Positions 23,837 to 32,308 of a DNA stretch of 64,000 bases are shown here, piece after piece (the stretch's first letter is position 1; every line of letters begins with the position of its first letter). The position numbers were made by a program, and so were the translations under genes. The notes under the pieces were generated by a model. It was not told where the DNA came from, made no database searches, and was given only the letters and a program-made list of their open reading frames with translations. The stretch spans positions 124,001-188,000 of the forward strand of contig CAVQNH010000045.1 in assembly GCA_963713815.1 (NCBI GenBank), written 5' to 3'. Source of the DNA: RYN-230 sp963713815. Lineage in GTDB: Bacteria > Actinomycetota > Actinomycetes > Streptosporangiales > Streptosporangiaceae.

Positions 23837-26100
23837 CCCCGCGGCAGGCGGACCGGGTGTATCTCGGCTGGGAGTACGCGGTGCTGCACCCGCACCCGGG
23901 CCCGCCGCCCCGGCGGCCCGTACCGCCCGGCCAGGAGCGGCTGGATCCCGGCTGGGTGCTGGCCCAGCAGCGGGAGGAGCGCCGGCTCAGCCTGCCGCTG
24001 AAGGCTGGCGCGGCGGCCAGTGCCGGGCTGGCCGCGCTGACCGGGACCCTGGGCGCGGCCGGCGCCGTGACCCCGGCGCTGACCGCGACCGGGGTGGTCG
24101 CCTGCCTGGCCGCGACGATGTGGTGCGCACGGGGCGTGTGGCGGGGCGCCCGGGAGCTCCGCGGCCGGGTGGCGGCCGAGGAGCAGCGGGTGGCCCGGGC
24201 CCAGGCGGCGCAGGAACGCCGGCTGGCCGGCTGGCAGGAGGAGCACGCCCAGCGGTTCCGTGACTGGGAGGCCCGCGGCCGGGCCTTCGAGACCCAGCGG
24301 CAGTGGTACGGGGTGGCCCTGCCCACCGGGATCGACCGGGTCGACGTCGCCGGCGGCACACTCGCCGGGTGGTCGGCGCTGATGGCCATGCTGGCCGGCC
24401 TGAGGCTGGCCGCGGGCGGCCAGGTCACCGTGCTGGACCTGTCCGAGGGGGCGGTGGCACAGGACCTGCTGGCCATGGCCGCCGGCGCCGGGGCGGACCC
24501 CCTCGTCTGGGTCCTGCCCGGGGACCTGCCGCGGCTGGACCTCGGGACCGGGCTGTCCGGCGAGGCGCTGGCCGACGTGCTGGCCGTGGCCGCCGCCACC
24601 ACCGGCACCGCCGCCGACCCGGCCAGCCCGCCTGACCTGGTACCGGACCGCGCCATCCTGGAGCGCGTCGCGCGGGTCTTCGGCGATCAGCCCAGCATCG
24701 GGCAGCTGACCGCGGGGCTGCGGAGCCTGGCCGAGATCGGCGATCCGCGCGACGATATCCGGCGCGGGCAGATCAGTGCGGCGCAAGCCGAGGCAATCGC
24801 CGGGCTGTACGGCCGGGCGGCCGGCGGCCAGGTCATCGCCGAGCGGGCCCTCGGCCTGGAGGCCAGGCTGCGCGCGCTGGAGACGCTGGGGTCGGCGCCG
24901 GTCACGTTGCCGCCGAGCCGCCTGCGCGTGGTGGCGCTGGACCGCGCGGCGGACGTGGCCCATACCCAGGTCCTCGCGACGTACGTCACCGCGGCACTCA
25001 CCCACCTGCTGCGCCGCCAGCCGCGCGGCCCGGCCTGGCAGCACACGCTGCTGGTCGCCGGGGGCGAGAAGCTCCGCGGCGACCTGCTGGACCGGCTATC
25101 GGACGCCTGCGAAGCCAGCGGCACCGGGCTGGTGCTGACCTACCGCTCGCTCCCGGCCCATGTCCGGGAGCGGCTGGGCCGGGGCAACGCCGCGGTCGCG
25201 TTCATGCGGCTGGGCAACGCCGACGACGCCCGGGCCGCCAGTGAGCAGATCGGCACCGAGCATCGGTTCGTGGTCTCCCAGCTCACCGACACCGTGGGCG
25301 ACTCGGTCAGCGACACGGGCAGCTACTCCTACACGAGCACCGTGGGCACGGCCGACTCCGTGGCCGTGTCCGCCTCGGCCAGCCAGGGCCGCGGCCACGG
25401 CCGGGGGCACGGGCAGAGCTGGTCCGGGCTCGGGGCCTTCGCGCCGCGGACCGCATCCGGGCACCAGGAAAGCAACTGGTCGGAGGGGGTCAGCGAGTCC
25501 CTGTCCTGGACCGGAAGCAGCAACACCTCCACCGCCTGGGGGCTGCAGACCGCGCGGGCCGTGGCGGCCAGCACGTCGGTCGCCCGGACCAGCCAGCGGT
25601 CCCGGGAGTTCCTCGTCGAGCAGCACGAACTGCAGCAACTCCCACCCACTGCGATGATCGTCAGCTACGCGTCGGCGGCCGGGCGCCGGGTCGTTTTCGC
25701 GGACGCAAATCCCGGCATCCTGACCCTGCCTACCGCCACGCTGGCCAGCCTGGACGAGGCCCGGTCCGGGGCGGCGGCAGCGGGCTGGCCAGCGGCGGGA
25801 TCCGCGGTATCGGGGAAGCCGGCCGGGGCGTCGCCGGCCGCGGATCCACGGCCGCGGCCGTCACCACGGCCGGCCGATCTTGGCCACCCGGCCCGCCCGG
25901 GCCGCCCAGCCCGCACGGCGCGCCCAGCCCGCACGGACCGGGCGGACCGTACGGGCCGCCCGGCCGCGGCGCCCTGGGCCGGGCCGGTCCCGCCGCCGGC
26001 CCGCGATCCGGCCGAGGCGCCGCTCAGCTGGCGGGACGACCGGCCGCCGCCGAACCTGGGTCCGCCGCCTGAGCCGCTCGACTGGCGCCGCAAGCCATGA
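23833..26100 (+). CDS. TraG/VirD4-like membrane protein B with Ser/Gly-rich insert
   Basis: A 755-residue protein. Two membrane helices (about 55-100) are followed by a charged coiled coil (100-150) and an ATPase-like core starting GGTLAGWSALMAMLAG with no Walker A lysine. Later segments are TVLDLSEGAVAQDLL, TLLVAGGEKLRGDLLDRLSD in the Walker B area, and GTGLVLTYRSLP. A Ser/Gly/Thr-rich insert (about 485-570) precedes REFLVEQHELQQLPPTAMIV, which resembles the end of actinobacterial VirD4-like proteins. The tail is Pro/Arg-rich. It overlaps gene A (ATGA), so the two act together. No relaxase or VirB4 gene is nearby. The function is unknown. Confidence 0.6.
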   Translation: MTPRQADRVYLGWEYAVLHPHPGPPPRRPVPPGQERLDPGWVLAQQREERRLSLPLKAGAAASAGLAALTGTLGAAGAVTPALTATGVVACLAATMWCARGVWRGARELRGRVAAEEQRVARAQAAQERRLAGWQEEHAQRFRDWEARGRAFETQRQWYGVALPTGIDRVDVAGGTLAGWSALMAMLAGLRLAAGGQVTVLDLSEGAVAQDLLAMAAGAGADPLVWVLPGDLPRLDLGTGLSGEALADVLAVAAATTGTAADPASPPDLVPDRAILERVARVFGDQPSIGQLTAGLRSLAEIGDPRDDIRRGQISAAQAEAIAGLYGRAAGGQVIAERALGLEARLRALETLGSAPVTLPPSRLRVVALDRAADVAHTQVLATYVTAALTHLLRRQPRGPAWQHTLLVAGGEKLRGDLLDRLSDACEASGTGLVLTYRSLPAHVRERLGRGNAAVAFMRLGNADDARAASEQIGTEHRFVVSQLTDTVGDSVSDTGSYSYTSTVGTADSVAVSASASQGRGHGRGHGQSWSGLGAFAPRTASGHQESNWSEGVSESLSWTGSSNTSTAWGLQTARAVAASTSVARTSQRSREFLVEQHELQQLPPTAMIVSYASAAGRRVVFADANPGILTLPTATLASLDEARSGAAAAGWPAAGSAVSGKPAGASPAADPRPRPSPRPADLGHPARPGRPARTARPARTDRADRTGRPAAAPWAGPVPPPARDPAEAPLSWRDDRPPPNLGPPPEPLDWRRKP

Positions 26101-26196
26101 CGGACTCCCAGCCGTGTGCCTGCTGAGCTTCTGCTATGCCTGCGGTGGCCTGGGACCGGTGCCGCCGCGGCCGTGGGCCGGATAGCATCGTCGGCC

Positions 26197-27438
26197 ATGG
26201 GCAAGCTTCCGATGCGGGCGCGCGTCGCGACCACGCTGGGCGGGGCCGCGGGCCGGATGTCACGCCTCGCGGGCCGCGGCGACGGGTCCGTGATCGGCGG
26301 GGTCATCGGCCTGCGCGTGGAGCCCGGCCTGCTGTCGCTGCTCGCGGCGGACCGGGAGATCGTCCTGGTCACCGGGACGAACGGCAAGACCACGACCACG
26401 CGCCTGATCACCGCGGCGCTGAGCGCGACCGGCCAGGAGGTGGCCTCCAACGCGTTCGGCGCCAACATGGAGGCCGGGCTGGCCGCCGCGCTGGGCCAGG
26501 CCCCCGAGGCGCCGTACGCGGTCCTGGAGACGGACGAGAAGTATGTCCCCGCCGTCCTGCGGGCCACCGACGCCCGGGTGGTGACGCTGCTCAACCTGAG
26601 CCGCGACCAGATGGACCGGGCCGCGGAGATCTGGCTCGTCGCGCGGCGCTGGCGGGAAGCGTTCGAGGCCGCCCCGGACTGCCGGGTGGTGGCCAACGTC
26701 GATGATCCGCTGATCGCCTGGGCGGCCAGCGGCGCCCACCAGGTCACCTGGGTCGCGGCCGGGCAGCGCTGGCACGAGGACTCCTGGTGCTGCCCGCGCT
26801 GCGGGTCGCATCTGCGGCGTGACGACCTGGGCTGGCGGTGCGGCGAGTGCGGGTTCAGCCGTCCCGCGGCGCGCTGGGTGCTGGACGGTTCCTCGGTCAT
26901 CGACCCGGCGGGCCAGGTGACCGAGCTGTCGCTGGCCCTGCCCGGCCGGGCCAACCGGTCCAACGCGGTGATGGCTCTCGCGGTCGCCGAGGTGTTCGGG
27001 GTCAGCCCGGCGGCGGCCCTGCAGAAGATGCGGTCGGTGACCTCGGTGGCCGGCCGGTACACCCAGGTGGAACGCAACGGCCGCCAGGTGCGGCTGCTGC
27101 TGGCCAAGAACCCGGCGGGCTGGCTCGAGGCGTTCGACGTGCTCGAGCCCGCGCCGGTGCCGGTGCTGCTGTCGGTCAACGCGCAGATTCCCGACGGCCG
27201 CGACACCTCATGGCTGTGGGACGTGGACTACCGGGTGGTCCGGGACCGCCCGGTGCTGGTGTCGGGGGAGCGCGGGCTGGACCTGGCCGTCCGCCTGGAG
27301 GCCGACGGGGTGGCGTTTGAGATGGTCGATGGCATCGACGACGCGGTGAGCCGGGTGCGGCCGGGCGGGACCCTGGACGTCATCGCCAACTACACCGCGT
27401 TCCAGCAGATCCGCACGGCCGTCGGCCGGGCGGCCTGA
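26197..27438 (+). CDS. murT: Lipid II isoglutaminyl synthase, Mur-ligase subunit MurT
   Basis: A 413-residue Mur ligase-like protein. The P-loop is VTGTNGKTTTTR (about 58-69). A four-Cys zinc ribbon (CCPRCGSHLRR, then CGECGF) is inserted in the middle domain as in MurT. DTSWLWDVD carries the Asp thought to complete the GatD triad. With GatD it amidates the D-Glu alpha-carboxyl of lipid II. The ATG at 26197 has TAGCAT eight bases upstream. gatD follows after 36 bases. Confidence 0.93.
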   Translation: MGKLPMRARVATTLGGAAGRMSRLAGRGDGSVIGGVIGLRVEPGLLSLLAADREIVLVTGTNGKTTTTRLITAALSATGQEVASNAFGANMEAGLAAALGQAPEAPYAVLETDEKYVPAVLRATDARVVTLLNLSRDQMDRAAEIWLVARRWREAFEAAPDCRVVANVDDPLIAWAASGAHQVTWVAAGQRWHEDSWCCPRCGSHLRRDDLGWRCGECGFSRPAARWVLDGSSVIDPAGQVTELSLALPGRANRSNAVMALAVAEVFGVSPAAALQKMRSVTSVAGRYTQVERNGRQVRLLLAKNPAGWLEAFDVLEPAPVPVLLSVNAQIPDGRDTSWLWDVDYRVVRDRPVLVSGERGLDLAVRLEADGVAFEMVDGIDDAVSRVRPGGTLDVIANYTAFQQIRTAVGRAA

Positions 27439-27474
27439 CCGGGGCCACACCGGCGCCACGATAAGGAGAGCGGA

Positions 27475-28209
27475 ATGGGAGCACACGCCCGCGGACCCGG
27501 CGCCCTGCGCCTGGTCTGGGTCTACCCGGACCTGCTCAGCACCTACGGGGACCGGGGCAACCTGCTGGTCCTGGAGCGGCGGGCCCGGCTGCGCGGCATC
27601 GGGGTTGAGGCCATCCAGGTGAACTCGGATCAGCCCGTGCCCCGGCAGGGCGATATCTACCTGCTGGGCGGCGGCGAGGACCTCCCGCAGGTGCTGGCCG
27701 CCCGCCGGCTGGGCACGGACGGGGGGCTGGCCGCCGCGGCCGCCCAGGGCTCGGTGGTCTTCGCGGTCTGCGCGGGCTACCAGCTGGTCGGCGCGGAGTT
27801 CGGCGGGGATCAGGGCCAGCCCGTGGGAGGGCTGGAGATCCTGGACATCCGCAGCGGGCGGGGTGACCGCCGTGGGGTCGGGGAAATCCTGGCCGACGTC
27901 GACCCCGCGCTGGGCCTGCCCAGGCTGAGCGGGTTCGAGAACCACCAGGGCGTCACCCGGATCGGGCCCGGGGCCAGGCCGCTGGCCCGGGTGCTGACCG
28001 GAGTGGGCAACGGAGACGGGACCGAGGGTGCCTACGCGGGGCGGGTGCTGGGCACCTACCTGCACGGTCCCGCCCTGGTCCGCAACCCGGCCCTGGCCGA
28101 CCTGCTGCTGGGCTGGGCGGTGGGCGCGCTGCCGCCGCTGGACGCCGAGTACGAGGCGTGGACCACCCAGTTCCGCGAGCAGCGGCTGGCCGCCGTGCCC
28201 GTGGGTTAG
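27475..28209 (+). CDS. gatD: Lipid II isoglutaminyl synthase, glutamine amidotransferase subunit GatD
   Basis: A 244-residue class I glutamine amidotransferase-like protein. The nucleophile is Cys99 (FAVCAGYQLVG) and the His is His197 (GTYLHGPALVRN). It supplies ammonia to MurT for peptidoglycan stem-peptide amidation. AAGGAG precedes the ATG. It converges on the DsrE gene one base apart. Confidence 0.93.
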   Translation: MGAHARGPGALRLVWVYPDLLSTYGDRGNLLVLERRARLRGIGVEAIQVNSDQPVPRQGDIYLLGGGEDLPQVLAARRLGTDGGLAAAAAQGSVVFAVCAGYQLVGAEFGGDQGQPVGGLEILDIRSGRGDRRGVGEILADVDPALGLPRLSGFENHQGVTRIGPGARPLARVLTGVGNGDGTEGAYAGRVLGTYLHGPALVRNPALADLLLGWAVGALPPLDAEYEAWTTQFREQRLAAVPVG

Positions 28210-28210
28210 G

Positions 28211-28576
28211 TCAGTACACCAGCGCCTGCGCGCCGTCGGCCATGACCTCGGCCACGAACGTGGACGCGCCCGCGATGCGCACCCCCTTGATCACGTCCTC
28301 GGGGGCTATGTCCCGCCGCGCGGCGCACTGCGTGCATAGCGACACCGTGCCCTCGGCCAGGACGGTGGCCAGCAGGTCGGCCAGGGGAGGAGCGTGCGGC
28401 AGGGCGAAATCGCCCGCCCGGCCCGGCAGCGAGAACCAGGACGCTTCCCCGGTCAGCCACAGCGACACCGGCACGCCGCTCACGGTGGCGGCCGCCGCCA
28501 CGTTAAAGGCCTGGTTGCATCGCTCCGGGTCGTCCTTACCCGCAGTGATCTTGATGACGAGGCTGCGCGCGGTCAT
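28211..28576 (-). CDS. DsrE family protein
   Basis: A 121-residue protein of the DsrE/YchN fold. It has LVIKITAGKDDPERCNQAFNV at the N-terminus and a CTQCAARRDI segment whose Cys pair may carry sulfur. DsrE-like proteins act in sulfur transfer or small-molecule binding; the substrate is unknown. The ATG at 28576 has TAAAGT six bases upstream, fitting a leaderless transcript. Confidence 0.82.
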   Translation of the reverse strand: MTARSLVIKITAGKDDPERCNQAFNVAAAATVSGVPVSLWLTGEASWFSLPGRAGDFALPHAPPLADLLATVLAEGTVSLCTQCAARRDIAPEDVIKGVRIAGASTFVAEVMADGAQALVY

Positions 28577-28582
28577 GCTCGC

Positions 28583-28588
28583 ACTTTA
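28583..28588 (-). promoter_or_regulatory. Leaderless-type -10 hexamer of the DsrE gene
   Basis: TAAAGT on the minus strand, six bases before the ATG at 28576. Confidence 0.45.
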
Positions 28589-28668
28589 ACGTGACGTGCG
28601 ATCGCCGGCATGGCGGACGCCCGCCATTGCGGCGGGTCCGTACACTGCTCAGGTTGGGAGGTCTGGTC

Positions 28669-28788
28669 ATGCAGGGAATCGTCAGCGGGATCCTCCTCGT
28701 CGCCGCGTTCGCGGCGGTGATGGTGGCGGCCGCGGCGCTGTCGGTGCGGCTGCTGCGGGTCACCCGGGGGGAAGAGCCGCATGTCTAG
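28669..28788 (+). CDS. Small single-pass membrane protein (39 aa)
   Basis: MQGIVSGILLVAAFAAVMVA starts a 39-residue product with one N-terminal helix and a basic tail. TTGGGAGG precedes the ATG at a good distance. Its stop lies 8 bases inside the nitrobindin gene, so the two are coupled. The family is not recognised. Confidence 0.55.
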   Translation: MQGIVSGILLVAAFAAVMVAAAALSVRLLRVTRGEEPHV

Positions 28789-29302
28789 CGATCCTGGCCC
28801 GGCCCCGGAGCTGCACCCCGACCTCGCCCCGCTGAGTTTCCTGCTCGGCCGGTGGGAGGGCGCCGGGGTGGGCGGCTACCCGACGATTGAAAGTTTCCGG
28901 TTCGGCCAGGAGATCACGTTCAGCCATAACGGCAAGCCGTTCCTCATCTACGCCAGCCGGAGCTGGCTGCTGGACGAGGACGGGAACCTGGTCCGGCCGC
29001 TGGCCACCGAGACCGGGTACTGGCGGCCGCAGCCCGGCGGGCAGGTCGAGCTGATCCTGGCCCACCCGACCGGGATCGCGGAGATCTACCTGGGCGAGGT
29101 CACCGGCACCAAGATCGAGCTGGGCACGGATGTGGTGGCGCGGACCACGTCGGCCAAGGAAGTGACGGCCGGCCACCGGCTCTACGGCCTGGTCGGCCCG
29201 GACCTGGACCTGGGCTGGGCGTACGACATGGCCGCCATGGGCCAGCCGCTGCAGCCGCATCTGTCTGCCCAGCTGAAGCGGGCCGGGACGCTGGCCGCCT
29301 GA
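28781..29302 (+). CDS. Nitrobindin-like heme-binding protein (FABP family)
   Basis: A 173-residue beta-barrel protein. It has the family motif LLGRWEGAGVGGYP (about 22-35), the TETGYWRP strand and the C-terminal MAAMGQPLQPHLSAQLKRA, which carries a His candidate for heme iron. Nitrobindins bind ferric heme and react with NO or peroxynitrite. It lies close to the Nur regulator and YgfZ, an order also known from streptomycetes. Confidence 0.88.
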   Translation: MSSDPGPAPELHPDLAPLSFLLGRWEGAGVGGYPTIESFRFGQEITFSHNGKPFLIYASRSWLLDEDGNLVRPLATETGYWRPQPGGQVELILAHPTGIAEIYLGEVTGTKIELGTDVVARTTSAKEVTAGHRLYGLVGPDLDLGWAYDMAAMGQPLQPHLSAQLKRAGTLAA

Positions 29303-29309
29303 CGCTGAT

Positions 29310-30138
29310 TCAGCTGGCCCGGAACCAGTAGGTGCTGAATGCCTGCCCCTGGGACAGCGAGGTGGGCTGGGCCTCAAGCTCGTGGCTGGAGTCACCCACC
29401 CCGACGATCTGATAGGTGTTCCAGTACCGGGAACTGAGGCCGCTGCGGCGCCCTCTCGTCGTGGTCAGCGTGCTGCCGGAGAAACCTTCCGCCCGGTAAT
29501 CCGCCAGCGGCAGAATGCCACCCGTGCCGTTGGACGGCGCCTCGCTGATTATCTCGGCGGAGGAGCGCAGGCACGCTTTAGCGGCGCATTTCAGGGTGCG
29601 GATGAGATGCCGCCCGTTGGTCGTATCGCGCAGCATAAGCACGAATTTCCGGGTGGACTGTTTCATAGGTGACGCTGGCCTGGACGGCATTACCGGCTCG
29701 CACCGGGAAAACGATGGTTACGGGCTTGGGGTACATCTCATACCACGCGTAATACTGTGCCGTCGATCCGGTGCAGTCCGCCTCGATGCCCACCTGCTCC
29801 ACGCTGGACGAGCCCAGCCCGTCCAGGCCCACCCAGTGCGAGGAGTACGACGGGGTGGTGCCCTGGCAGTTCAGGTACGGGACGGGGAACGAGGCGCTCA
29901 CGTGGCGGAACGTGGTCCCGGCCCGGTTGGCCGCGTACCCGGCCCAGTTCAGCGAGTGGATGACGGTGTGCCCCGGCCGGGAGGTGCTGGCCGGCCGGGC
30001 CTGGCCGGCCGCGGTGACCAGCGGGCCGCCGGGCACGACCGTCACGGTGCCCCGCGTCCCTCCCCGGGTGAACGCGCTGAGCGTGAGCACGAGGGACATG
30101 ACCGCGACGGCGGTGCCGGCGCGACGGAGCTTCCGCAT
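29310..30138 (-). pseudogene. G1 family glutamic endopeptidase, frameshifted
   Basis: A secreted protease. A signal peptide (residues 1-25) is followed by the G1 fold: SLNWAGYAANRAGTTFRHV, SSHWVGLDGLGSSSVEQVG with the candidate catalytic Gln, and QYYAWYEMYP. The frame breaks at a TTT (minus AAA) run at 29661-29663. The next frame continues STRKFVLMLRDTTNGR, SSAEIISEAPSNGTGG with the candidate catalytic Glu, and a normal end. Deleting one A gives YEQSTRKF and an intact protein of about 275 residues. Both catalytic residues survive, so it may be intact in the cell. G1 peptidases work at acid pH. Confidence 0.8.
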
Positions 30139-30776
30139 CTATCGTCCTTTCCTGCGCGGTGAACCCCGAACATTACGCGGGGGCCGGGCAGGAGCGGAAG
30201 CAAACACATCGATAACTGCCGCGGGTTCCGGAATTAATTACTCACGCGCGGCACTGAATTACTTTATTTCCAGCGTCAGGATGTCAAGCGTTTAGTGCGA
30301 TGCTAAAAGGTGCAATATCACGCTGAATAATCTGAACCGGCGCGTAGCCCGGAAATCCGGAAACTGACAGAAAATTAAAACCCCCGGGCGGCTCCCTGGC
30401 GCGTGCGCTCTGCGCTTGCAAACCAGGGGACTGGTTGGACAGACCAGTCAGCCCGGGGGTCCGGTGTCTGCCGAGTATTCGCCGGCCGCCGCCTTCGCGC
30501 GCGGCACGCGGGGCAAGAGCACGTCACGGTGAAGACCGATCAGTGAAGCCCTACGCACGGGCCGGTGATCGCACGGCGGGCTTGGCCTCAACGGGCTGGG
30601 CCACGCCAGTGCATCGGCGGGACGGCGGCTAGCGGACAGCCACCTCGCGAGTCCTACTGCTATGCATGCTGTTGGACCACCTCCTCTCCCGCGTTGAGAT
30701 GAGGTTATGCCAGCCTCCGGGGAGCAGGCAAATGAGATAGTTCGCGGTCGCGCGGGCGCGGCGTTAGTCTCGGCGC
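30139..30776. other. 638-base intergenic region with low-GC segment and hairpin
   Basis: The stretch 30200-30390 is strikingly AT-rich for this window (GGAATTAATTAC, AAAATTAAAAC) and probably carries the upstream region of the G1 peptidase. Around 30430, ACTGGT-tggacag-ACCAGT forms a small hairpin, flanked by acccccgggc and its complement about 70 bases apart. No convincing gene is seen in either strand. Confidence 0.5.
30765..30770 (+). promoter_or_regulatory. Leaderless-type -10 hexamer of the Nur-like gene
   Basis: TAGTCT, six bases before the ATG at 30777. Confidence 0.45.
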
Positions 30777-31220
30777 ATGAGGCAGGCGTGGGACGAGGAG
30801 TTGCGGGCCCGCGGCTATCGAGTCACCCCGCAACGCCAGCTCGTGCTGGAGGCGGTCACCAAGCTGGAGCACGCCACCCCCGAGGAGATCTGCGCCGATG
30901 TGCAGCAGACCGCGCGCGGGGTGAACATCTCCACCATCTACCGGGCGCTCGAGCTCCTCGAGCAGCTCGGGCTGGTCACCCACACCCATCTGGGGCACGG
31001 CGCGCCGCGCTACCACCTGGCCGCCGAGGCCGAGCATGTGCACCTGGTCTGCGCCGGGTGCGGCCGGATCACCGAGGTCAGCCCGGAAGCGGTGGCGCCG
31101 CTGGTGACCGCGCTGGCCGACCACCACGGGTTCGAGACCGACGTCGGCCACCTCACCGTGTTCGGCCGCTGCGCCGACTGCCGGGCCGCGGGCGGCGAAG
31201 CCCCGGAGCACACGGCATAG
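30777..31220 (+). CDS. nur: Fur family regulator, Nur-like (nickel-responsive)
   Basis: A 147-residue Fur-family repressor. The DNA-binding domain is at 1-80 (RGYRVTPQRQLVLEAV, ISTIYRALELLEQLGLV). The residues known to hold nickel in Streptomyces Nur appear conserved: His69 and His71 (THTHLGHGAP) and His125 (VGHLTVFGRC). M-site histidines His32, His87 and His89 are also present. Two CxxC pairs (Cys92/95, Cys132/135) suggest a structural zinc. It would repress nickel uptake and iron-type superoxide dismutase when nickel is plentiful. The transcript looks leaderless. Confidence 0.82.
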   Translation: MRQAWDEELRARGYRVTPQRQLVLEAVTKLEHATPEEICADVQQTARGVNISTIYRALELLEQLGLVTHTHLGHGAPRYHLAAEAEHVHLVCAGCGRITEVSPEAVAPLVTALADHHGFETDVGHLTVFGRCADCRAAGGEAPEHTA

Positions 31221-31223
31221 ATT
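31218..31223 (+). promoter_or_regulatory. Leaderless-type -10 hexamer of the YgfZ gene
   Basis: TAGATT overlaps the nur stop codon and lies six bases before the ATG at 31230. Confidence 0.4.
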
Positions 31224-31229
31224 GACACC

Positions 31230-32252
31230 ATGGACAGTCCGCTGCTGAGCGCCCCTGGCGCCGTGCCCGGCGAGGCCCCCGACGCGGGGGTCGCCGCGCA
31301 CTACGGGAACCCCTACGCGGAACAGCGGGCGCTGGCCGCCGGCACCGGGATGACCGACCGCTCGCACCGCGGCGTGGTCCGGATCACCGGCCCGGACCGG
31401 CTGTCCTGGCTGCACAGCCTGACCACCCAGGATCTCGAGCACCTCGAGCCGGGCCAGAGCGCCGAGGCGCTGATCCTCAGCCCGCAGGGCCACATCGAGC
31501 ACCACCTGACCCTCACCGACGACGGGGACGCGCTGTGGGCGCACGTCGAGCCGGGCACGGCCGGGACGCTGCTGGCCTTCCTGGAGTCGATGCGGTTCAT
31601 GCTCCGGGTCGAGCCCGCCGACGTCACGGACGACTACGCGGTGCTCACGGTGACCCGCGCGCTCCCGGCAGATTCTCTTCCCGAAGGCGTCTCCGCCGCC
31701 CTGCGTGGCGCGGTCGGCACCGACCTGCTCGTCGCGCGTCCCCACCTCCAAGCCGCCGCAACGAAATTCGCTGACGCCGGGCTCACCCTGGCCGGGATGC
31801 AGGCCTACGAGGCGCTCAGGATCGCGGCCCGGCGCCCGCGGCTGGGACTGGACACTGACCACCGGACCCTGCCCCACGAGGTCGGCTGGATCGAGTCCGC
31901 CGTGCACCTGAACAAGGGCTGCTACCGGGGCCAGGAGACCGTGGCCCGGGTGCACAACCTCGGCCATCCGCCGCGGCGGCTGGTCTTCCTGCACCTGGAC
32001 GGGAGCGAGGACCGGCTGCCTGAGCACGGTGACCCGGTCCAGCTGGAGGACGCGGTCGTCGGGTTTGTAGGCTCGGCCGCGCGGCACTACGAGCTGGGGC
32101 CCATCGGGCTCGCGCTGATCAAGCGGACCACCCCGGTGGACGCGACCCTGCAGGCGGCTGGCCTGCCGGCGGCGCAGGAGGTCATCGTGCCACCGGACGC
32201 CGGCGCGAACGTCAAGGTGACGCTGAAGCGCCGGCCCGGGCTGGTCCGGTAG
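31230..32252 (+). CDS. ygfZ: YgfZ/GcvT-like folate-binding protein (Fe-S cluster repair)
   Basis: A 340-residue protein of the GcvT fold with the diagnostic KGCYRGQETVAR motif near residue 230, whose Cys is needed for activity. YgfZ uses tetrahydrofolate to help build or repair certain Fe-S enzymes. It starts nine bases after the nur stop. Confidence 0.9.
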   Translation: MDSPLLSAPGAVPGEAPDAGVAAHYGNPYAEQRALAAGTGMTDRSHRGVVRITGPDRLSWLHSLTTQDLEHLEPGQSAEALILSPQGHIEHHLTLTDDGDALWAHVEPGTAGTLLAFLESMRFMLRVEPADVTDDYAVLTVTRALPADSLPEGVSAALRGAVGTDLLVARPHLQAAATKFADAGLTLAGMQAYEALRIAARRPRLGLDTDHRTLPHEVGWIESAVHLNKGCYRGQETVARVHNLGHPPRRLVFLHLDGSEDRLPEHGDPVQLEDAVVGFVGSAARHYELGPIGLALIKRTTPVDATLQAAGLPAAQEVIVPPDAGANVKVTLKRRPGLVR

Positions 32253-32308
32253 CGGGCCGGCCCCGGGGTCCTGCTGGTACCTGAGTGAGTAACTGGAGGT
32301 CGTCAACG

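Noticed and set aside
22471..25044. 857-codon minus-strand open frame opposite the TraG-like pair
   Set aside because: Composition of a GC-rich antisense shadow; no motif, and the sense frames form the coherent coupled pair.
23833..26100. Integrated conjugative element
   Set aside because: No integrase, relaxase, excisionase pair, tRNA target or att repeats were found around the TraG-like genes.
30435..30632. Small open frame in the large gap before nur
   Set aside because: Arg/Pro-rich, no ribosome site, no recognisable fold.
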